Part shown: piece after piece, positions 19,969 to 43,156 of the stretch
Layout of the letters: each line of letters starts with the position of its first letter
Numbering within the stretch: the stretch's first letter is position 1
Origin: Nocardia nova
GTDB taxonomy: Bacteria; Actinomycetota; Actinomycetes; Mycobacteriales; Mycobacteriaceae
Assembly (NCBI RefSeq): GCF_002933465.1
Contig: NZ_PSZE01000002.1
Span: 355,102-419,101 of the forward strand
Direction of reading: 5' to 3'
DNA length: 64,000 nucleotides
The notes under the pieces: model-generated
What the model was told of the DNA's origin: nothing
Databases searched by the model: none
What the model saw: only the letters and a program-made list of their open reading frames with translations
Position numbers and translations under genes: made by a program

Positions 19969-20730
19969 TCAGCCGAACTGCTGCCAGCCCAGGCGCACCA
20001 CCATCGCGGTCACCACGATCAGCAGCACCGCGCGCACGAACCCGGCCCCGCGCGCGAGCGCCATCCGCGAACCCACCACGGACCCCGCGATATTCGCCAC
20101 CGCCATGCCCAGGCCCACCGACCAGATGATGTGCCCGGTGGCGGCCAGCAGGATCAGCGCGCCGAGATTGGAACCGCAGTTGATCACCTTCGCCATGGCC
20201 GCGGCGCGCACGAACTCGGTACCGAGCAGGGTGGCGAAGGAGATGATCAGGAAGGTACCGGTGCCGGGGCCGACCAGCCCGTCGTAGCCGCCGATCAGCC
20301 CCGCCGACAGGCCCACCACCAGGATCGTGCGGCGCCGGGTCGGCGGGTGGGTCGCCATCGTCACCCCGATCGAGGGCTGCGTCGCCACCACGATCGCGAC
20401 ACCGATCAGCACCGTCATCACGATCGGGATGAAATAGCGCCGGTCGATCAGCGCCACCGCGGCCGAACCGGCGGCCGCCGCGCACGCCGCGATCACCGCA
20501 CCCGACAGCATGAGCGGCCATCGCATCGGCATCCGGCGCGCGAAAGTCAGCGCCGCGGCACTGGTTCCGGCGAATGCGGCGATCTTGTTCGTGCCCAGCG
20601 CGGTCTGCGGGGGCAGCGTCGGCGCCACCAGCAGCAGGGTTGGCAGAATGATCAAACCGCCACCGCCCACCACCGCATCCACCCATCCGGCGGCCGTGGC
20701 CGCAGGCAGCAGCATCGCCCACTCGGCCAT
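19969..20730 (-). CDS. TauE/SafE-family anion exporter
   Basis: 253 residues with about eight membrane segments in two repeats. Each repeat begins with a glycine-rich helix turn: AAGWVDAVVGGGGLIILP near residue 12 and GLIGGYDGLVGPGTGTF near 145, which are the two family signatures. Members move sulfite, sulfoacetate or related organosulfonates out of the cell. ATG 20728-20730 is used; a GTG two codons upstream is possible. Neighbours give no substrate clue. Confidence 0.87.
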   Translation of the reverse strand: MAEWAMLLPAATAAGWVDAVVGGGGLIILPTLLLVAPTLPPQTALGTNKIAAFAGTSAAALTFARRMPMRWPLMLSGAVIAACAAAAGSAAVALIDRRYFIPIVMTVLIGVAIVVATQPSIGVTMATHPPTRRRTILVVGLSAGLIGGYDGLVGPGTGTFLIISFATLLGTEFVRAAAMAKVINCGSNLGALILLAATGHIIWSVGLGMAVANIAGSVVGSRMALARGAGFVRAVLLIVVTAMVVRLGWQQFG

Positions 20731-20805
20731 ACCCACGGCGGCGACCCAATCAGAGTCGGCGACGTGCGGCAAATCGTGGCGCGCGGTGTCGCGGTGGCGG
20801 CCACC

Positions 20806-20811
20806 TAGGCT
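20806..20811 (+). promoter_or_regulatory. Leaderless-type -10 element of the histidine kinase gene
   Basis: TAGGCT, 6 nt before the GTG at 20818. Confidence 0.45.
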
Positions 20812-20817
20812 GAGCGG

Positions 20818-22038
20818 GTGCGCCGATTCAGTCTGTGGCTCCGTGGCAAACCCATGGTCGCCGATTCCATCCTCGCGGCCGCACTGGTGCTGCTCGATCT
20901 GCTCACGCTCGGCGGCAAGGATCATGCGATCGTCTATCTGATCCTCGGGCTGCTGGTTCCGGTGCCGGTGATCTGGCGGCGCAACTATCCGCGGGCCAGC
21001 GCGGTCGCCCTGTTGGTGTTGTCGATCACCACCAGCGCGGTGAGCGTGGTCCTGCACGAGGATCTGCAGCCGCCGGCCCTGCTGGCGGTCGGCGTCGCGC
21101 TCTACACCCTCGTCGCGTATGTCGGCCGGCGCGAGGGTCTGCTGTATCTGGTCGGCCTCGCCGTGGACGGGGCGTTCTCGCTGGCCGTGGTCGACCAGTC
21201 GGTGCCGATCGTCATCGGCTTCCTGATCATGTTCTACGCGCTGTGCTGGACCCTCGCGGAATTCCTCGGCGCCCGCCACGCCTACGACGCCGAGGTCGCG
21301 GCCCGGCTCGCCGTCGCCGACTACGACCGTGAACGCAGCGCCCACGACGCGGTCTCGGCCGAACGCACCCGTATCGCCCGGGAACTCCACGATGTTGTCG
21401 CCCACGCGGTCAGCGTGATCATCGTGCAGGCCGACGGGGCGAAATACGCGCTGCGCCGCGACCCAGAGGCCGCCGAACAGGCGCTGGCCACCATCGCCGC
21501 CACCGGCCGCGAGGCGCTGCGGGAACTGCGCCGCACGGTGGAACTGCTGCGCACCGAGCACGCCCCGGAACAGTTGCCACAGCACGGCACCGCCGGACTG
21601 GCGAAGGTGGTGGAGATGATGCGCAGCGCCGGGCTGGCCGTGGAATTGGAACTGACCGGAGAACTCGACGATGTCGCTCCCGAGGTGAGCCTCGGCATGC
21701 ATCGCATCGTGCAGGAATCGCTGACCAACACCTTCCGCCACGCCGGCCCCGATCCGCAGGCGTGGGTGCGGGTGCGCCGACGCGGCGCGGACGTGCTGGT
21801 CGAAGTCCTCGACCGCGGCGATGCCGGGCCGTCCGCGAGCGGGTCCACCGTGGCGGCGCAGGCGCCCGTTGTGGACGACACCGCGCTGCGCAACGGCATC
21901 GCCGGTAGCGGGCTGGGACTGGTTGGCATGCGGGAGCGGATCGCGGTACTTGGCGGCACCCTCGAGGTGGGACGACGTCCCGAGGGCGGCTGGCGCGTCT
22001 GCGCCACCATTCCCCTGCAGCGTGAACTACCCGACTGA
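20818..22038 (+). CDS. Two-component sensor histidine kinase (NarL/DesK class)
   Basis: 406 residues: five or six membrane segments (about 18-150), a short coiled linker, a HisKA_3 dimerisation helix with phospho-acceptor His191 (RELHDVVAHAVSV), and an HATPase_c domain with the N box (ESLTNTFRHA) and G box (GSGLGLVGMRERI). The many-helix input domain with almost no loops suggests membrane or lipid sensing rather than a soluble ligand. Its response regulator follows after 30 bases. Confidence 0.92.
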   Translation: MRRFSLWLRGKPMVADSILAAALVLLDLLTLGGKDHAIVYLILGLLVPVPVIWRRNYPRASAVALLVLSITTSAVSVVLHEDLQPPALLAVGVALYTLVAYVGRREGLLYLVGLAVDGAFSLAVVDQSVPIVIGFLIMFYALCWTLAEFLGARHAYDAEVAARLAVADYDRERSAHDAVSAERTRIARELHDVVAHAVSVIIVQADGAKYALRRDPEAAEQALATIAATGREALRELRRTVELLRTEHAPEQLPQHGTAGLAKVVEMMRSAGLAVELELTGELDDVAPEVSLGMHRIVQESLTNTFRHAGPDPQAWVRVRRRGADVLVEVLDRGDAGPSASGSTVAAQAPVVDDTALRNGIAGSGLGLVGMRERIAVLGGTLEVGRRPEGGWRVCATIPLQRELPD

Positions 22039-22068
22039 CCGGGGAGGAGTCCCGGTTAGATTGGTGCC

Positions 22069-22728
22069 GTGCCGATCACCGTACTCGTCGTCGACGATCA
22101 GGAACTCATGCGTGCCGGACTCAGGATGGTGCTGGGCGCGCACCCGGACGTCGACGTCGTCGCCGAGGCCGACAACGGCGCGACCGCCGTGCGCCTGGCC
22201 GGTGAGCTGGCCCCCGACGTGGTGCTGATGGATGTGCGGATGCCGGTGGTCGACGGCGTGGCCGCGACCGCCCAGATCCTCGAATCCGGGTGTGGCAGCC
22301 GGGTTCTGGTGATGACCACCTTCGACCTCGACGAACACGCACTCGGCGCCCTGCGGGCCGGTGCCAGTGGTTTCCTGCTCAAGGACACCCCGCCCGAGGA
22401 TCTGATCTCCGCCATCCGCAGCGTCGCGGCCGGTGACGCCGTGGTCTCGCCGAAGGTGACCAAGCGACTGCTGAACCGGTTGATCGCCGCCGACCCGGCC
22501 CGCGTGCGCGACCCGTCGGTGCTCGATGTGCTCACCGCGCGCGAACGCGAGGTGCTCGAACAGATCGCCGCCGGCCGCTCCAACGCCGAGATCGCCGCCG
22601 AGCTGTATCTGTCGGAGGCCACCGTGAAGACCCACGTCGGCCGGGTACTGACCAAACTGGGACTGCGCGACCGGGTGCAGGCGGTCGTGCTGGCCTACGA
22701 AACCGGGCTGGTCACGCCGGGTACCTGA
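22069..22728 (+). CDS. NarL/LuxR-type response regulator
   Basis: 219 residues: a receiver domain with the acidic pair Asp9-Asp10, phospho-acceptor Asp55 (LMDVRMP), Thr in MTTFD and Lys in LLKDTPP, then a LuxR-type HTH (TAREREVLEQIAAGRSNAEI ... LSEATVKTHVGRVL). The partner is the histidine kinase just upstream. The GTG start has TAGATT (22057-22062) 6 nt upstream and also a distant GGGGAGGA, so it may have its own leaderless promoter besides read-through. Target genes are unknown. Confidence 0.93.
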   Translation: MPITVLVVDDQELMRAGLRMVLGAHPDVDVVAEADNGATAVRLAGELAPDVVLMDVRMPVVDGVAATAQILESGCGSRVLVMTTFDLDEHALGALRAGASGFLLKDTPPEDLISAIRSVAAGDAVVSPKVTKRLLNRLIAADPARVRDPSVLDVLTAREREVLEQIAAGRSNAEIAAELYLSEATVKTHVGRVLTKLGLRDRVQAVVLAYETGLVTPGT

Positions 22729-22812
22729 CCCGCGGGAGCGGTGATTGCCCGAATCGGGAGAAAATCGGGCCCGTCGCGCGTTGGGCAGGGTAGATCGTGG
22801 AAAGGATCGCCG

Positions 22813-23295
22813 ATGCCCGCCCTGTTGTTCGCCCTCTATCTCGTGGTCGAGATCGCGGCGCTGGTCGTGGTCGGCCACCTCATCGGTGCCGTGCCGACCA
22901 TTCTGCTGCTCATCGCCGGATCCGCGCTCGGGCTGATCCTGGTGCGTTCCCAGGGCCGCCGGGTCTTCCAGCAGTTCCGCCGTGCCCGCCGCGGCGAGAT
23001 CGCCCCGGGAACCGCCGTCGCCGACGGCGCGCTGGTCGGGGTGGGCGCGCTGCTGATGTTCGTTCCCGGCCTGGTCACCTCGGTGTTCGGACTGCTACTG
23101 CTCCTGCCCACTCGCGCGCTGCTGCGACCGCTGGTCTCGGCCGCGGCGCTGCGGCGCATCGATCGGCTGACGATGGCCACCGGATATCGCGGCGTGGTGG
23201 TGGAACCTTCCGGTGAGGTCGTCGACGGGGTGGTCGTCGAGCAGTACTACGACGACGGTCAGGGCCACGCGCGGCGCATGATCGACCCCCGCTGA
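22813..23295 (+). CDS. fxsA: FxsA-family membrane protein
   Basis: 160 residues with three or four membrane helices: ALYLVVEIAALVVVGHLIG, the ILLLIAGSALGLILVRSQG turn, and GALLMFVPGLVTSVFGLLLLLP. These match the FxsA (cytoplasmic membrane) family, named for suppression of F-factor exclusion of phage T7; its normal role is unknown. AAAGGATCG lies before the ATG. In M. tuberculosis an fxsA gene (Rv2053c) also lies near lnt/ppm1 and rbpA, so this is conserved gene order. Confidence 0.88.
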   Translation: MPALLFALYLVVEIAALVVVGHLIGAVPTILLLIAGSALGLILVRSQGRRVFQQFRRARRGEIAPGTAVADGALVGVGALLMFVPGLVTSVFGLLLLLPTRALLRPLVSAAALRRIDRLTMATGYRGVVVEPSGEVVDGVVVEQYYDDGQGHARRMIDPR

Positions 23296-23345
23296 CCGAC
23301 CCGCACTGATCGCGGGCCGCCGGCCGTGCGGCACACTGGTCACCC

Positions 23346-24941
23346 GTGAGTACCCAGTTGCTGGTCGGCGGCCGAATCTACAGTTCCAGTTCCCCCGATG
23401 CCACCGCGATGGCGGTCACCGACGGCACCGTGGTCTGGCTGGGCGCCGAACGCCCCGGGCGCGCCCTGCACCCCGACGCCGAAATCATCGATCTGGACGG
23501 CGCTTTCGTCGCCCCGGCCTTCGTCGATCCGCATGTGCACGTCACCGCGCTCGGCCTGCAACTGACGGGTTTGGACCTGTCCCGGGCGAATTCGGTGGCG
23601 CAGTGCCTGGATCTCGTGCGCGAGTACGCCGCCACCCATACCGGAACGATCATCGGTGACGGCTGGGACGAGACCCGCTGGCCCGAGGGCCGCCCGCCTA
23701 CCGTCGACGAGATCGACGCCGCCGCCGGGCCCGGCCGACCGGCCTATCTGGCCCGCGTGGACGCCCATTCCGCGGTCGCCTCGACCGCGCTGCTCGACGC
23801 GGTGAACGGCGTTCGCACGGCCGCGGGATACACCGCTGGCGCACCGCTTCGGGCCGACGCCCATCACCTCGTCCGCGAGGCCGCACTCGACGGCCTCGAC
23901 CGCGCTCAGCGCGACCGGGCTCGGGCCACCGCGCTCGATTACGCGGCCGCGCACGGTGTGGTCGCCGTCCACGAATGTGCGGGCCCGCGGATCTCCGGGC
24001 GCACCGATGTGCGCGAGTTGCTGGAATTCGAGCACGGTGTGCAGGTGCGGGCCTACTGGGGTGAGGCCGTCACCTCGGCCGACGAGGCGCGCTCGCTGCT
24101 CGGCGACCTCGGTGTACACGGGCTGGCCGGGGACCTGTTCGTCGACGGCTCGTTCGGCTCGCACACCGCCTGGCTGCGCGAACCTTATGCCGACCGCGAC
24201 ACCACCGGTGTCTTCTACCTCGACGCCGCCGCGATCGCCGCCCATGTCAGAGCCTGCACCGAGGCGGGGATCCAGGCCGGATTCCACGCCATCGGCGACG
24301 CCGCCATCGATGCGGTGGTCGAGGGCTTCGCCCGGGTCGCCGCCGAACTCGGCGCACCTGCGGTGGCCACCCGCGGCCACCGGCTCGAACATGCCGAACT
24401 GCTCGATGCCGGGCAGATCGCGAAACTGGCCGAATTCGGCGTGATCGCCAGTGTGCAACCGGGATTCGACGCCGCGTGGGGAGGCGCCGAGGGGATGTAC
24501 GCCACCCGGCTGGGCGCCGAACGCGCCGCGGCCACCAACCCGTTCGCGGCGATGGCCGCCGCCGGTATCTCGCTGGCGATCAGCTCCGATGCCCCGGTGA
24601 CGGCGCTGAACCCGTGGGAGGCCATCCGCGCGGCCGCGAACCACCGCACCCCGGGCCACCACATCTCCCCGCGCGCCGCCTTCGCCGCCGCCACCCGCGG
24701 CGCCTGGCGGGCCGGTGGTGTTCGTGACGGTGTCGCCGGGACCCTGGTTCCGGGCGCTCCCGCCAACTATGCGGTGTGGGACGCGGCGGAACTCGTGGTC
24801 GCCGCGGCGTCGGACACGGTGCAGCGATGGTCCACCGATCCGCGCTCGCGCGTCCCCGGCCTCCCGTCCTTGGCGGCGGGTGCCGACCTCCCGCGTTGCC
24901 TGCGTACCGTCCGCGACGGAGTGACCATCTACGCCGGCTGA
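23346..24941 (+). CDS. YtcJ-like amidohydrolase (Amidohydro_3)
   Basis: 531 residues. Metal-site motifs of the amidohydrolase fold are visible: DPHVHV near residue 60, the AIGDAAID His segment near 318, RGHRLEHAE near 342 and SSDAPVTALNPWEAI near 417. Family members hydrolyse amide or related C-N bonds of varied small molecules; the substrate here is not known. GTG 23346 follows CACACT by 8 nt. It lies between fxsA and lnt with short gaps and may be cotranscribed. Confidence 0.88.
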   Translation: MSTQLLVGGRIYSSSSPDATAMAVTDGTVVWLGAERPGRALHPDAEIIDLDGAFVAPAFVDPHVHVTALGLQLTGLDLSRANSVAQCLDLVREYAATHTGTIIGDGWDETRWPEGRPPTVDEIDAAAGPGRPAYLARVDAHSAVASTALLDAVNGVRTAAGYTAGAPLRADAHHLVREAALDGLDRAQRDRARATALDYAAAHGVVAVHECAGPRISGRTDVRELLEFEHGVQVRAYWGEAVTSADEARSLLGDLGVHGLAGDLFVDGSFGSHTAWLREPYADRDTTGVFYLDAAAIAAHVRACTEAGIQAGFHAIGDAAIDAVVEGFARVAAELGAPAVATRGHRLEHAELLDAGQIAKLAEFGVIASVQPGFDAAWGGAEGMYATRLGAERAAATNPFAAMAAAGISLAISSDAPVTALNPWEAIRAAANHRTPGHHISPRAAFAAATRGAWRAGGVRDGVAGTLVPGAPANYAVWDAAELVVAAASDTVQRWSTDPRSRVPGLPSLAAGADLPRCLRTVRDGVTIYAG

Positions 24942-25017
24942 GGAATGCGCGCGACGGAGAGCGACCGCGCTTCGCCGCCGCGGAGCCCCGGCCGGCGGGA
25001 ACCGCGCGGCATCCCAG

Positions 25018-25023
25018 TAGGCT
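25018..25023 (+). promoter_or_regulatory. Leaderless-type -10 element of lnt
   Basis: TAGGCT, 6 nt before the GTG at 25030. Confidence 0.45.
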
Positions 25024-25029
25024 GGCGCG

Positions 25030-26622
25030 GTGCTGGGCGTGACGTGGCGGGTGTGGGGGAGGATCGGGGCCGCTGTCGTCGCCGGGCTGCTGTTGTTCGC
25101 GAGCTTTCCGCCGCGCACCTGCTGGTATCTCGCGCCGATCGGGATCGCGATCCTGACCCTGACGGTGCGGGATGCGACGAGGTTGCGTGGCGGCTTCGGC
25201 TACGGACTGTTGGCGGGGCTGGCGTTCTTTCTGCCGCTGCTGCCGTGGACCGGCATCTACGTCGGCCCGGTGCCGTGGCTGGCGCTCTCGGCAGCGTGCG
25301 CTGTCTATGTCGGCTTGTTCGGGCTGCTGTCGCGGCTGGTGTGCCCACTGCCGGGCTGGCCGGTGTGGGGCGCGTTGATGTGGACTCTCACCGAATGGGG
25401 ACGGTCCAGCTTCCCGTTCGGCGGATTTCCGTGGGGCCGACTCGCTTTCGGTCAGGCCGACGGCTGGTACCTGCCGCTGGCCTGGCTCGGCGGCGCACCG
25501 GCGGTGAGCTTAGCGGTCGCCTTGACCGGAACCGTTCTGGCCGCGTTTGTCCTTCGGTTGCGCCCGCGGGCACCCGAACGGCGTGCGGTCGTAATTATCA
25601 CTCTCGCAACCCTTGTGGCTATTATCCCGATTACCGGAGTGATCCTCCGGACCGCGCTGCCCGCCCCGGACGACGGAGACCGGTCGATCACGGTCGCCGC
25701 TATCCAGGGCAGCGTGCCGCGGCTGGGCCTGGACTTCAACGCTCAGCGCCGGGCCGTGCTGGACAATCACATTCGCCGTACCGAGGAGCTGGCCCGCGCG
25801 GTCGCCGCCGGGACAGCCGCCCACCCGGATGTGGTGATCTGGCCGGAGAATTCCTCCGATATCGACCCGCTGCGCAATTCCGACGCCTACGACGAGATCA
25901 CTGCGGCTTCCCGCGACATCCACGCCCCGATCCTGGTGGGCGCCGTCCTCGTCAACGACGACCGCACCACCACCAATTCGGTCATCGTGTGGGACGCCGA
26001 CGGACCCGGGGAGCGCCACGACAAGAAGATCATTCAGCCCTTCGGTGAATACCTGCCCTATCGCGGCTTCTTCCGACACTTCTCCAGCTACGCCGACCGC
26101 GCCGGCTACTTCGTACCCGGCCACGGCGACGGGGTCGTGCACGCCCGACCGGCAGGCGGTGGCCCGATGGTCGCGATCGGGGTGGCGACCTGTTACGAGG
26201 TCGCCTTCGACCGGGCCTTCGAGGATTCGCTGCGCGCCGGTGCGCAATTGCTCACCGTCCCGACGAACAACGCCACATTCGGCGACAGCGATATGACCTA
26301 CCAGCAGTTGGCCATGTCACGGGTGCGGGCCGTCGAGCACGGCCGGGCACTCGTGGTCGCCGCGACCACCGGCGTCAGCGCCGTCGTCACCGCCGACGGC
26401 GTGGTGCGGCAGCACAGCGAGAAATTCGCGCCCGCCGCACTGGAGGCGACGTTGCCGTTGCGCGGCGAGACGACACCCGCGACCGCGATGGGACCCCTTC
26501 CGGAACGGATGTTGTGTATTCTTGCTGCGGCCGTCGCCCTGGTCGCGGCTACTCGGTGGCGAACGACGCGCTCGACCCGTCGTGCCGATGAGGACGTCAC
26601 CGGCGACCCGGCATTCGATTGA
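25030..26622 (+). CDS. lnt: Apolipoprotein N-acyltransferase
   Basis: Adds the third acyl chain to the N-terminal cysteine of lipoproteins at the outer face of the membrane. 530 residues: about six N-terminal helices, a nitrilase-fold domain with the triad Glu273 (WPENSS), Lys332/333 (HDKKIIQPFGEYLP) and Cys388 (ATCYEV), close to the E. coli positions, and a last membrane helix. In M. tuberculosis the orthologous domain is fused to polyprenol-phosphate-mannose synthase (Ppm1). Here the protein ends without that domain, and the NRPS begins 370 bases downstream. Confidence 0.93.
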   Translation: MLGVTWRVWGRIGAAVVAGLLLFASFPPRTCWYLAPIGIAILTLTVRDATRLRGGFGYGLLAGLAFFLPLLPWTGIYVGPVPWLALSAACAVYVGLFGLLSRLVCPLPGWPVWGALMWTLTEWGRSSFPFGGFPWGRLAFGQADGWYLPLAWLGGAPAVSLAVALTGTVLAAFVLRLRPRAPERRAVVIITLATLVAIIPITGVILRTALPAPDDGDRSITVAAIQGSVPRLGLDFNAQRRAVLDNHIRRTEELARAVAAGTAAHPDVVIWPENSSDIDPLRNSDAYDEITAASRDIHAPILVGAVLVNDDRTTTNSVIVWDADGPGERHDKKIIQPFGEYLPYRGFFRHFSSYADRAGYFVPGHGDGVVHARPAGGGPMVAIGVATCYEVAFDRAFEDSLRAGAQLLTVPTNNATFGDSDMTYQQLAMSRVRAVEHGRALVVAATTGVSAVVTADGVVRQHSEKFAPAALEATLPLRGETTPATAMGPLPERMLCILAAAVALVAATRWRTTRSTRRADEDVTGDPAFD

Positions 26623-26991
26623 CGGCCGCCGCAGCTGTTGCGGACAATCACACATCGCGGGTACCCGCGAATCGGCATTTCGCACCACCTCGATTCCGCG
26701 GGCCGTCCATACGCATTCGCCGGACGATTGCGCTCCCGAAAAGGTGCGCCGTCGATCCTCCTGTTGACGGGGAGGCTGGGCAGCTAGGCCGTTATTTGCG
26801 GTGAAATAGCTATTCAATTGCCTTACCTGTCTGTGGTGTTCGCGGCCGAAGATCACGACATCGTTACCAGTCCGGCCGCAACGGGGCTCCGAATCATAGG
26901 GCGTGGATCACGTCCTCCCGCTGGCGCGCGCTTTTCCGCCCGCGGACGGGGACCGGGGAGTTGCGGATACAGCGGCAGAACGGAGTGATTG
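26623..26991. other. Upstream region of the NRPS operon
   Basis: 369 bases between lnt and the NRPS. No gene is seen. It holds an AT-richer patch around 26790-26825 with the palindrome AATAGCTATT (26805-26814), a candidate promoter/operator zone, and a GGAG site at 26982-26985, 6 nt before the NRPS ATG. I found no convincing IdeR/DmdR iron box here; TTGCCTTACCT (26818-26828) resembles only a weak half-site. Confidence 0.4.
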
Positions 26992-40628
<13,637 letters not shown>

Positions 40629-40632
<4 letters not shown>

Positions 40633-41621
40633 GCCTGGCAGTGGAAGTCACCGATCTGGTCAAGACCTACGGTAAGGCCCGGGTACTCGACGGCATCGAT
40701 CTGGAGATCCCCTCGGGAACCGTGATGGGTCTGCTGGGTCCCAACGGCGCCGGTAAGACGACGACGGTCCGAATCGTCACCACCCTGTTGAAACCGACCT
40801 CCGGCAACGTCCGGGTCGCCGGCGTCGACGTGGTGCATCATCCGGCGCGGGTGCGCACCCGGATCGGGCTGTCGGGGCAGTACGCCGCGGTCGACGAGAA
40901 CCTGTCCGGATTCGAGAATCTACGGATGGTGGCCCGGCTGTACGGCATGAACCACAAGAAGTCCGCCGCGCGCGCGGCCGAACTGCTCTCGGCGCTGGGA
41001 CTCGAACACGCGGCCGGGCGGCGCGCGGGCACCTATTCCGGCGGTATGGCCCGCCGACTGGACCTCGCGGGTGCGCTGGTGGCCCGGCCCACGGTGGTGG
41101 TGCTCGACGAGCCGACCACCGGTCTGGACCCGCGCGGCCGGCTCGACATGTGGAAGGTGATCGGCGATCTGGTCGACGACGGCACCACCGTGCTGCTGAC
41201 CACTCAGTATCTGCAGGAGGCCGACCAGCTGGCCGACCGGATCACGGTAATCGACAAGGGCCGTGTGATCGCGCGCGGCTCCGCCGACGAACTGAAGACC
41301 TCGATCGGTGGCGACCGGCTCACCGTCACCCTCGCCGAGGGGCAGGACCCGGGCCCGGCGAAGTCCGTGCTGAGCGAGGTCGGGCTCGGCGAGCCCATCC
41401 ATGAACCGGGCGCCGACCACGTGTCGATCGTGGTGGGCGACGGTACCCGGACCATGGTCGAGGCGTTGCGCCGGCTCGACGACGCGGGGGTGTGCGTGGT
41501 CGACGCGGAGGTGACCCGGCCGAGTCTCGACGATGTGTTCCTGTCGCTGACCGGCACGCCCGCGGAACCGATCGAAGAATCCGAAACCGAAGAAGACGTA
41601 GCAGAGGAGATCATGTCGTGA
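40629..41621 (+). CDS. DrrA-type ABC exporter ATPase
   Basis: 330 residues: an ABC domain with Walker A (GPNGAGKTT), the Q-loop region (IGLSGQYAAVDENLSG), signature YSGGMARRLDLA and Walker B (VVLDEPTTGLDPRG), then a C-terminal regulatory part of the DrrA/DrrC drug-export class. The GTG start overlaps the NRPS stop (GTGA), and its own stop overlaps the permease start, so the three are translationally coupled. It should power export of the NRPS product, or give self-protection. Confidence 0.93.
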
Positions 41622-42523
41622 GTACCGCCGACGCGGCGGTCGCCGAATCGGAGACGGCGGCAGAGCCCACGCAGACCGACACGGCGGTGACGCGGCCGGA
41701 CATCGATAGCGACGTCCACGCGATCTCCGCCCCGGTACGGGTCTTCCGCGACAGCGCGATCGTCGCCTACCGCAATCTGCTGACCATCCTGCGGGTGCCG
41801 ACGCTGCTGGTGACCGCGACGGTTCAGCCGCTGATGTTCGTATTCCTGTTCGCCTACATCTTCGGGGCGTCGCTGGGCGGCGGCCAGTACCGTGAATTCC
41901 TGCTGGCCGGCATCTTCACCCAGACGGTCGCCTTCAACGCCGCGTTCACCACCGTGGGCCTGGCCAACGACCTGCAGAAGGGCATCATCGACCGGATGCG
42001 CACGCTCCCGATGTCACGGATGGCGGTGCTGATGGGCCGGACCCTGTCCGACACAGTGGTCAACGTGGTGGCGCTGGCGGTCATGGTGGCCTGCGGTTAT
42101 CTGGTCGGGTGGCGGATCAACGGCTCCCTGGCAGACGCGGCGCTCGGATTCGCGATCATTCTGCTGTTCGCGTTCGCGATGTCGTGGGTGGGTGCGCTCA
42201 CCGGGTTGATCGCTCCGAATGTGGAGGTCGCGCAGAGCGCCGGACTGATCTGGCTGTTCCCGGTCACGTTCATCTCCTCGGCCTTCATCTCCGCCGAGAC
42301 GCTGCCGGGACCGCTGCGTTCCATCGCGGAGTGGAACCCGATCACGGCGGTGTCGGCATCCGGCCGGAAACTGTTCGCGAACAGTTCTCCGCCTACGTTC
42401 GCCGCACCGCACGGATGGCCGGTCGACCACTGCGTGGAATACGCGGTGGCCTGTTCGGTCGCCATCCTGGTGGTCGCGGTGCCGCTGGCGCTGCTGCAAT
42501 ACCGCAAGGTCGCCAGTCACTGA
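41618..42523 (+). CDS. DrrB-type ABC-2 exporter permease
   Basis: 301 residues: a polar N-terminal 40 residues, then six membrane segments of the ABC-2 family with the cytoplasmic motif GIIDRMRTLPMSRMAVLMGR typical of DrrB-like permeases. It pairs with the ATPase immediately upstream (4-nt overlap). It probably moves the finished peptide across the membrane. A strong hairpin terminator follows at 42566. Confidence 0.92.
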   Translation: MSTADAAVAESETAAEPTQTDTAVTRPDIDSDVHAISAPVRVFRDSAIVAYRNLLTILRVPTLLVTATVQPLMFVFLFAYIFGASLGGGQYREFLLAGIFTQTVAFNAAFTTVGLANDLQKGIIDRMRTLPMSRMAVLMGRTLSDTVVNVVALAVMVACGYLVGWRINGSLADAALGFAIILLFAFAMSWVGALTGLIAPNVEVAQSAGLIWLFPVTFISSAFISAETLPGPLRSIAEWNPITAVSASGRKLFANSSPPTFAAPHGWPVDHCVEYAVACSVAILVVAVPLALLQYRKVASH

Positions 42524-42565
42524 TCACCGCGGCGGCCGCGTACGACAGCGGTGTCGCGCCGAATA

Positions 42566-42607
42566 CGCGAACGTCCCCTCGCACCTGGGTGCGAGGGGAC
42601 GTTCGCG
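42566..42607. terminator. Bidirectional hairpin terminator
   Basis: A perfect 19-bp stem (CGCGAACGTCCCCTCGCAC, loop CTGG, then its complement) between the exporter permease (+) and rbpA (-), which converge here. No U-run, as is common in high-GC actinobacteria. Confidence 0.85.
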
Positions 42608-42616
42608 TCGGCTCGA

Positions 42617-42952
42617 TTACCGGCCGCGCCGGGTCTTGAGCAGTTCGAGGCGCTCCTGCAGCAGTTCCTCGAGCTCCTCCTTGGAGCGGCGCTCCAGCAG
42701 CATGTCCCAATGGGTACGCGGGGGCTTGACCTTCTTCGGTTCCTGGGTGGTGCCCTCGACCAGGATGCCCTCCTGACCGTTACGGCACAGCCAGGTCGGC
42801 GGGATTTCGGCGTCGTCGGCGAACGGGACGTCGAACTCCTCGCCGTTGTCGGTCCGGTACCGCGCCACTCGACGTGGTGCCAGGTCGTGGTCGCGGTCCG
42901 TCTCGTAGCTCACCGCTCCGAGCCGGCTACCTCGGAGTACGCGATCTGCCAT
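42617..42952 (-). CDS. rbpA: RNA polymerase-binding protein RbpA
   Basis: 111 residues, the same length as the M. tuberculosis protein. RbpA binds the principal sigma factors (SigA/SigB) and RNA polymerase, stabilises the open complex, and influences rifampicin response. Visible are the N-terminal MADRVLRGSRLG tail, the core with the WLCRNGQEG zinc-fold region, and the C-terminal sigma-interaction helix (DMLLERRSKEELEELLQERL). It anchors conserved gene order: in mycobacteria it sits next to ppm1/lnt, from which it is separated here by the NRPS island. Confidence 0.95.
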   Translation of the reverse strand: MADRVLRGSRLGAVSYETDRDHDLAPRRVARYRTDNGEEFDVPFADDAEIPPTWLCRNGQEGILVEGTTQEPKKVKPPRTHWDMLLERRSKEELEELLQERLELLKTRRGR

Positions 42953-43142
42953 GGTGTGCGGTCCTCTCTGGCCTGTCGGCAACGTTCTACTGGACTATCA
43001 ACGCGCCGGCGGCCTGATCGGTTCCCGCGACGGTCAACCGGGGTATTTTACGGCTTCGGCCGGGTCTCGCCGTGCCCGGCCCGGCCGGTAGCGGCGATTC
43101 GCCGTTGCGGCGTGGTCCGGGCGCGGGCGCCGGTCGGGCGGC

Positions 43143-43148
43143 TAAGGT
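43143..43148 (+). promoter_or_regulatory. Leaderless-type -10 element
   Basis: TAAGGT, 8 nt before the ATG at 43157. Confidence 0.45.
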
Positions 43149-43156
43149 GTCGGGTC

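Noticed and set aside
26623..26991. IdeR/DmdR iron box before the NRPS
   Set aside because: Only a weak half-site (TTGCCTTACCT) is seen, without a matching inverted half.
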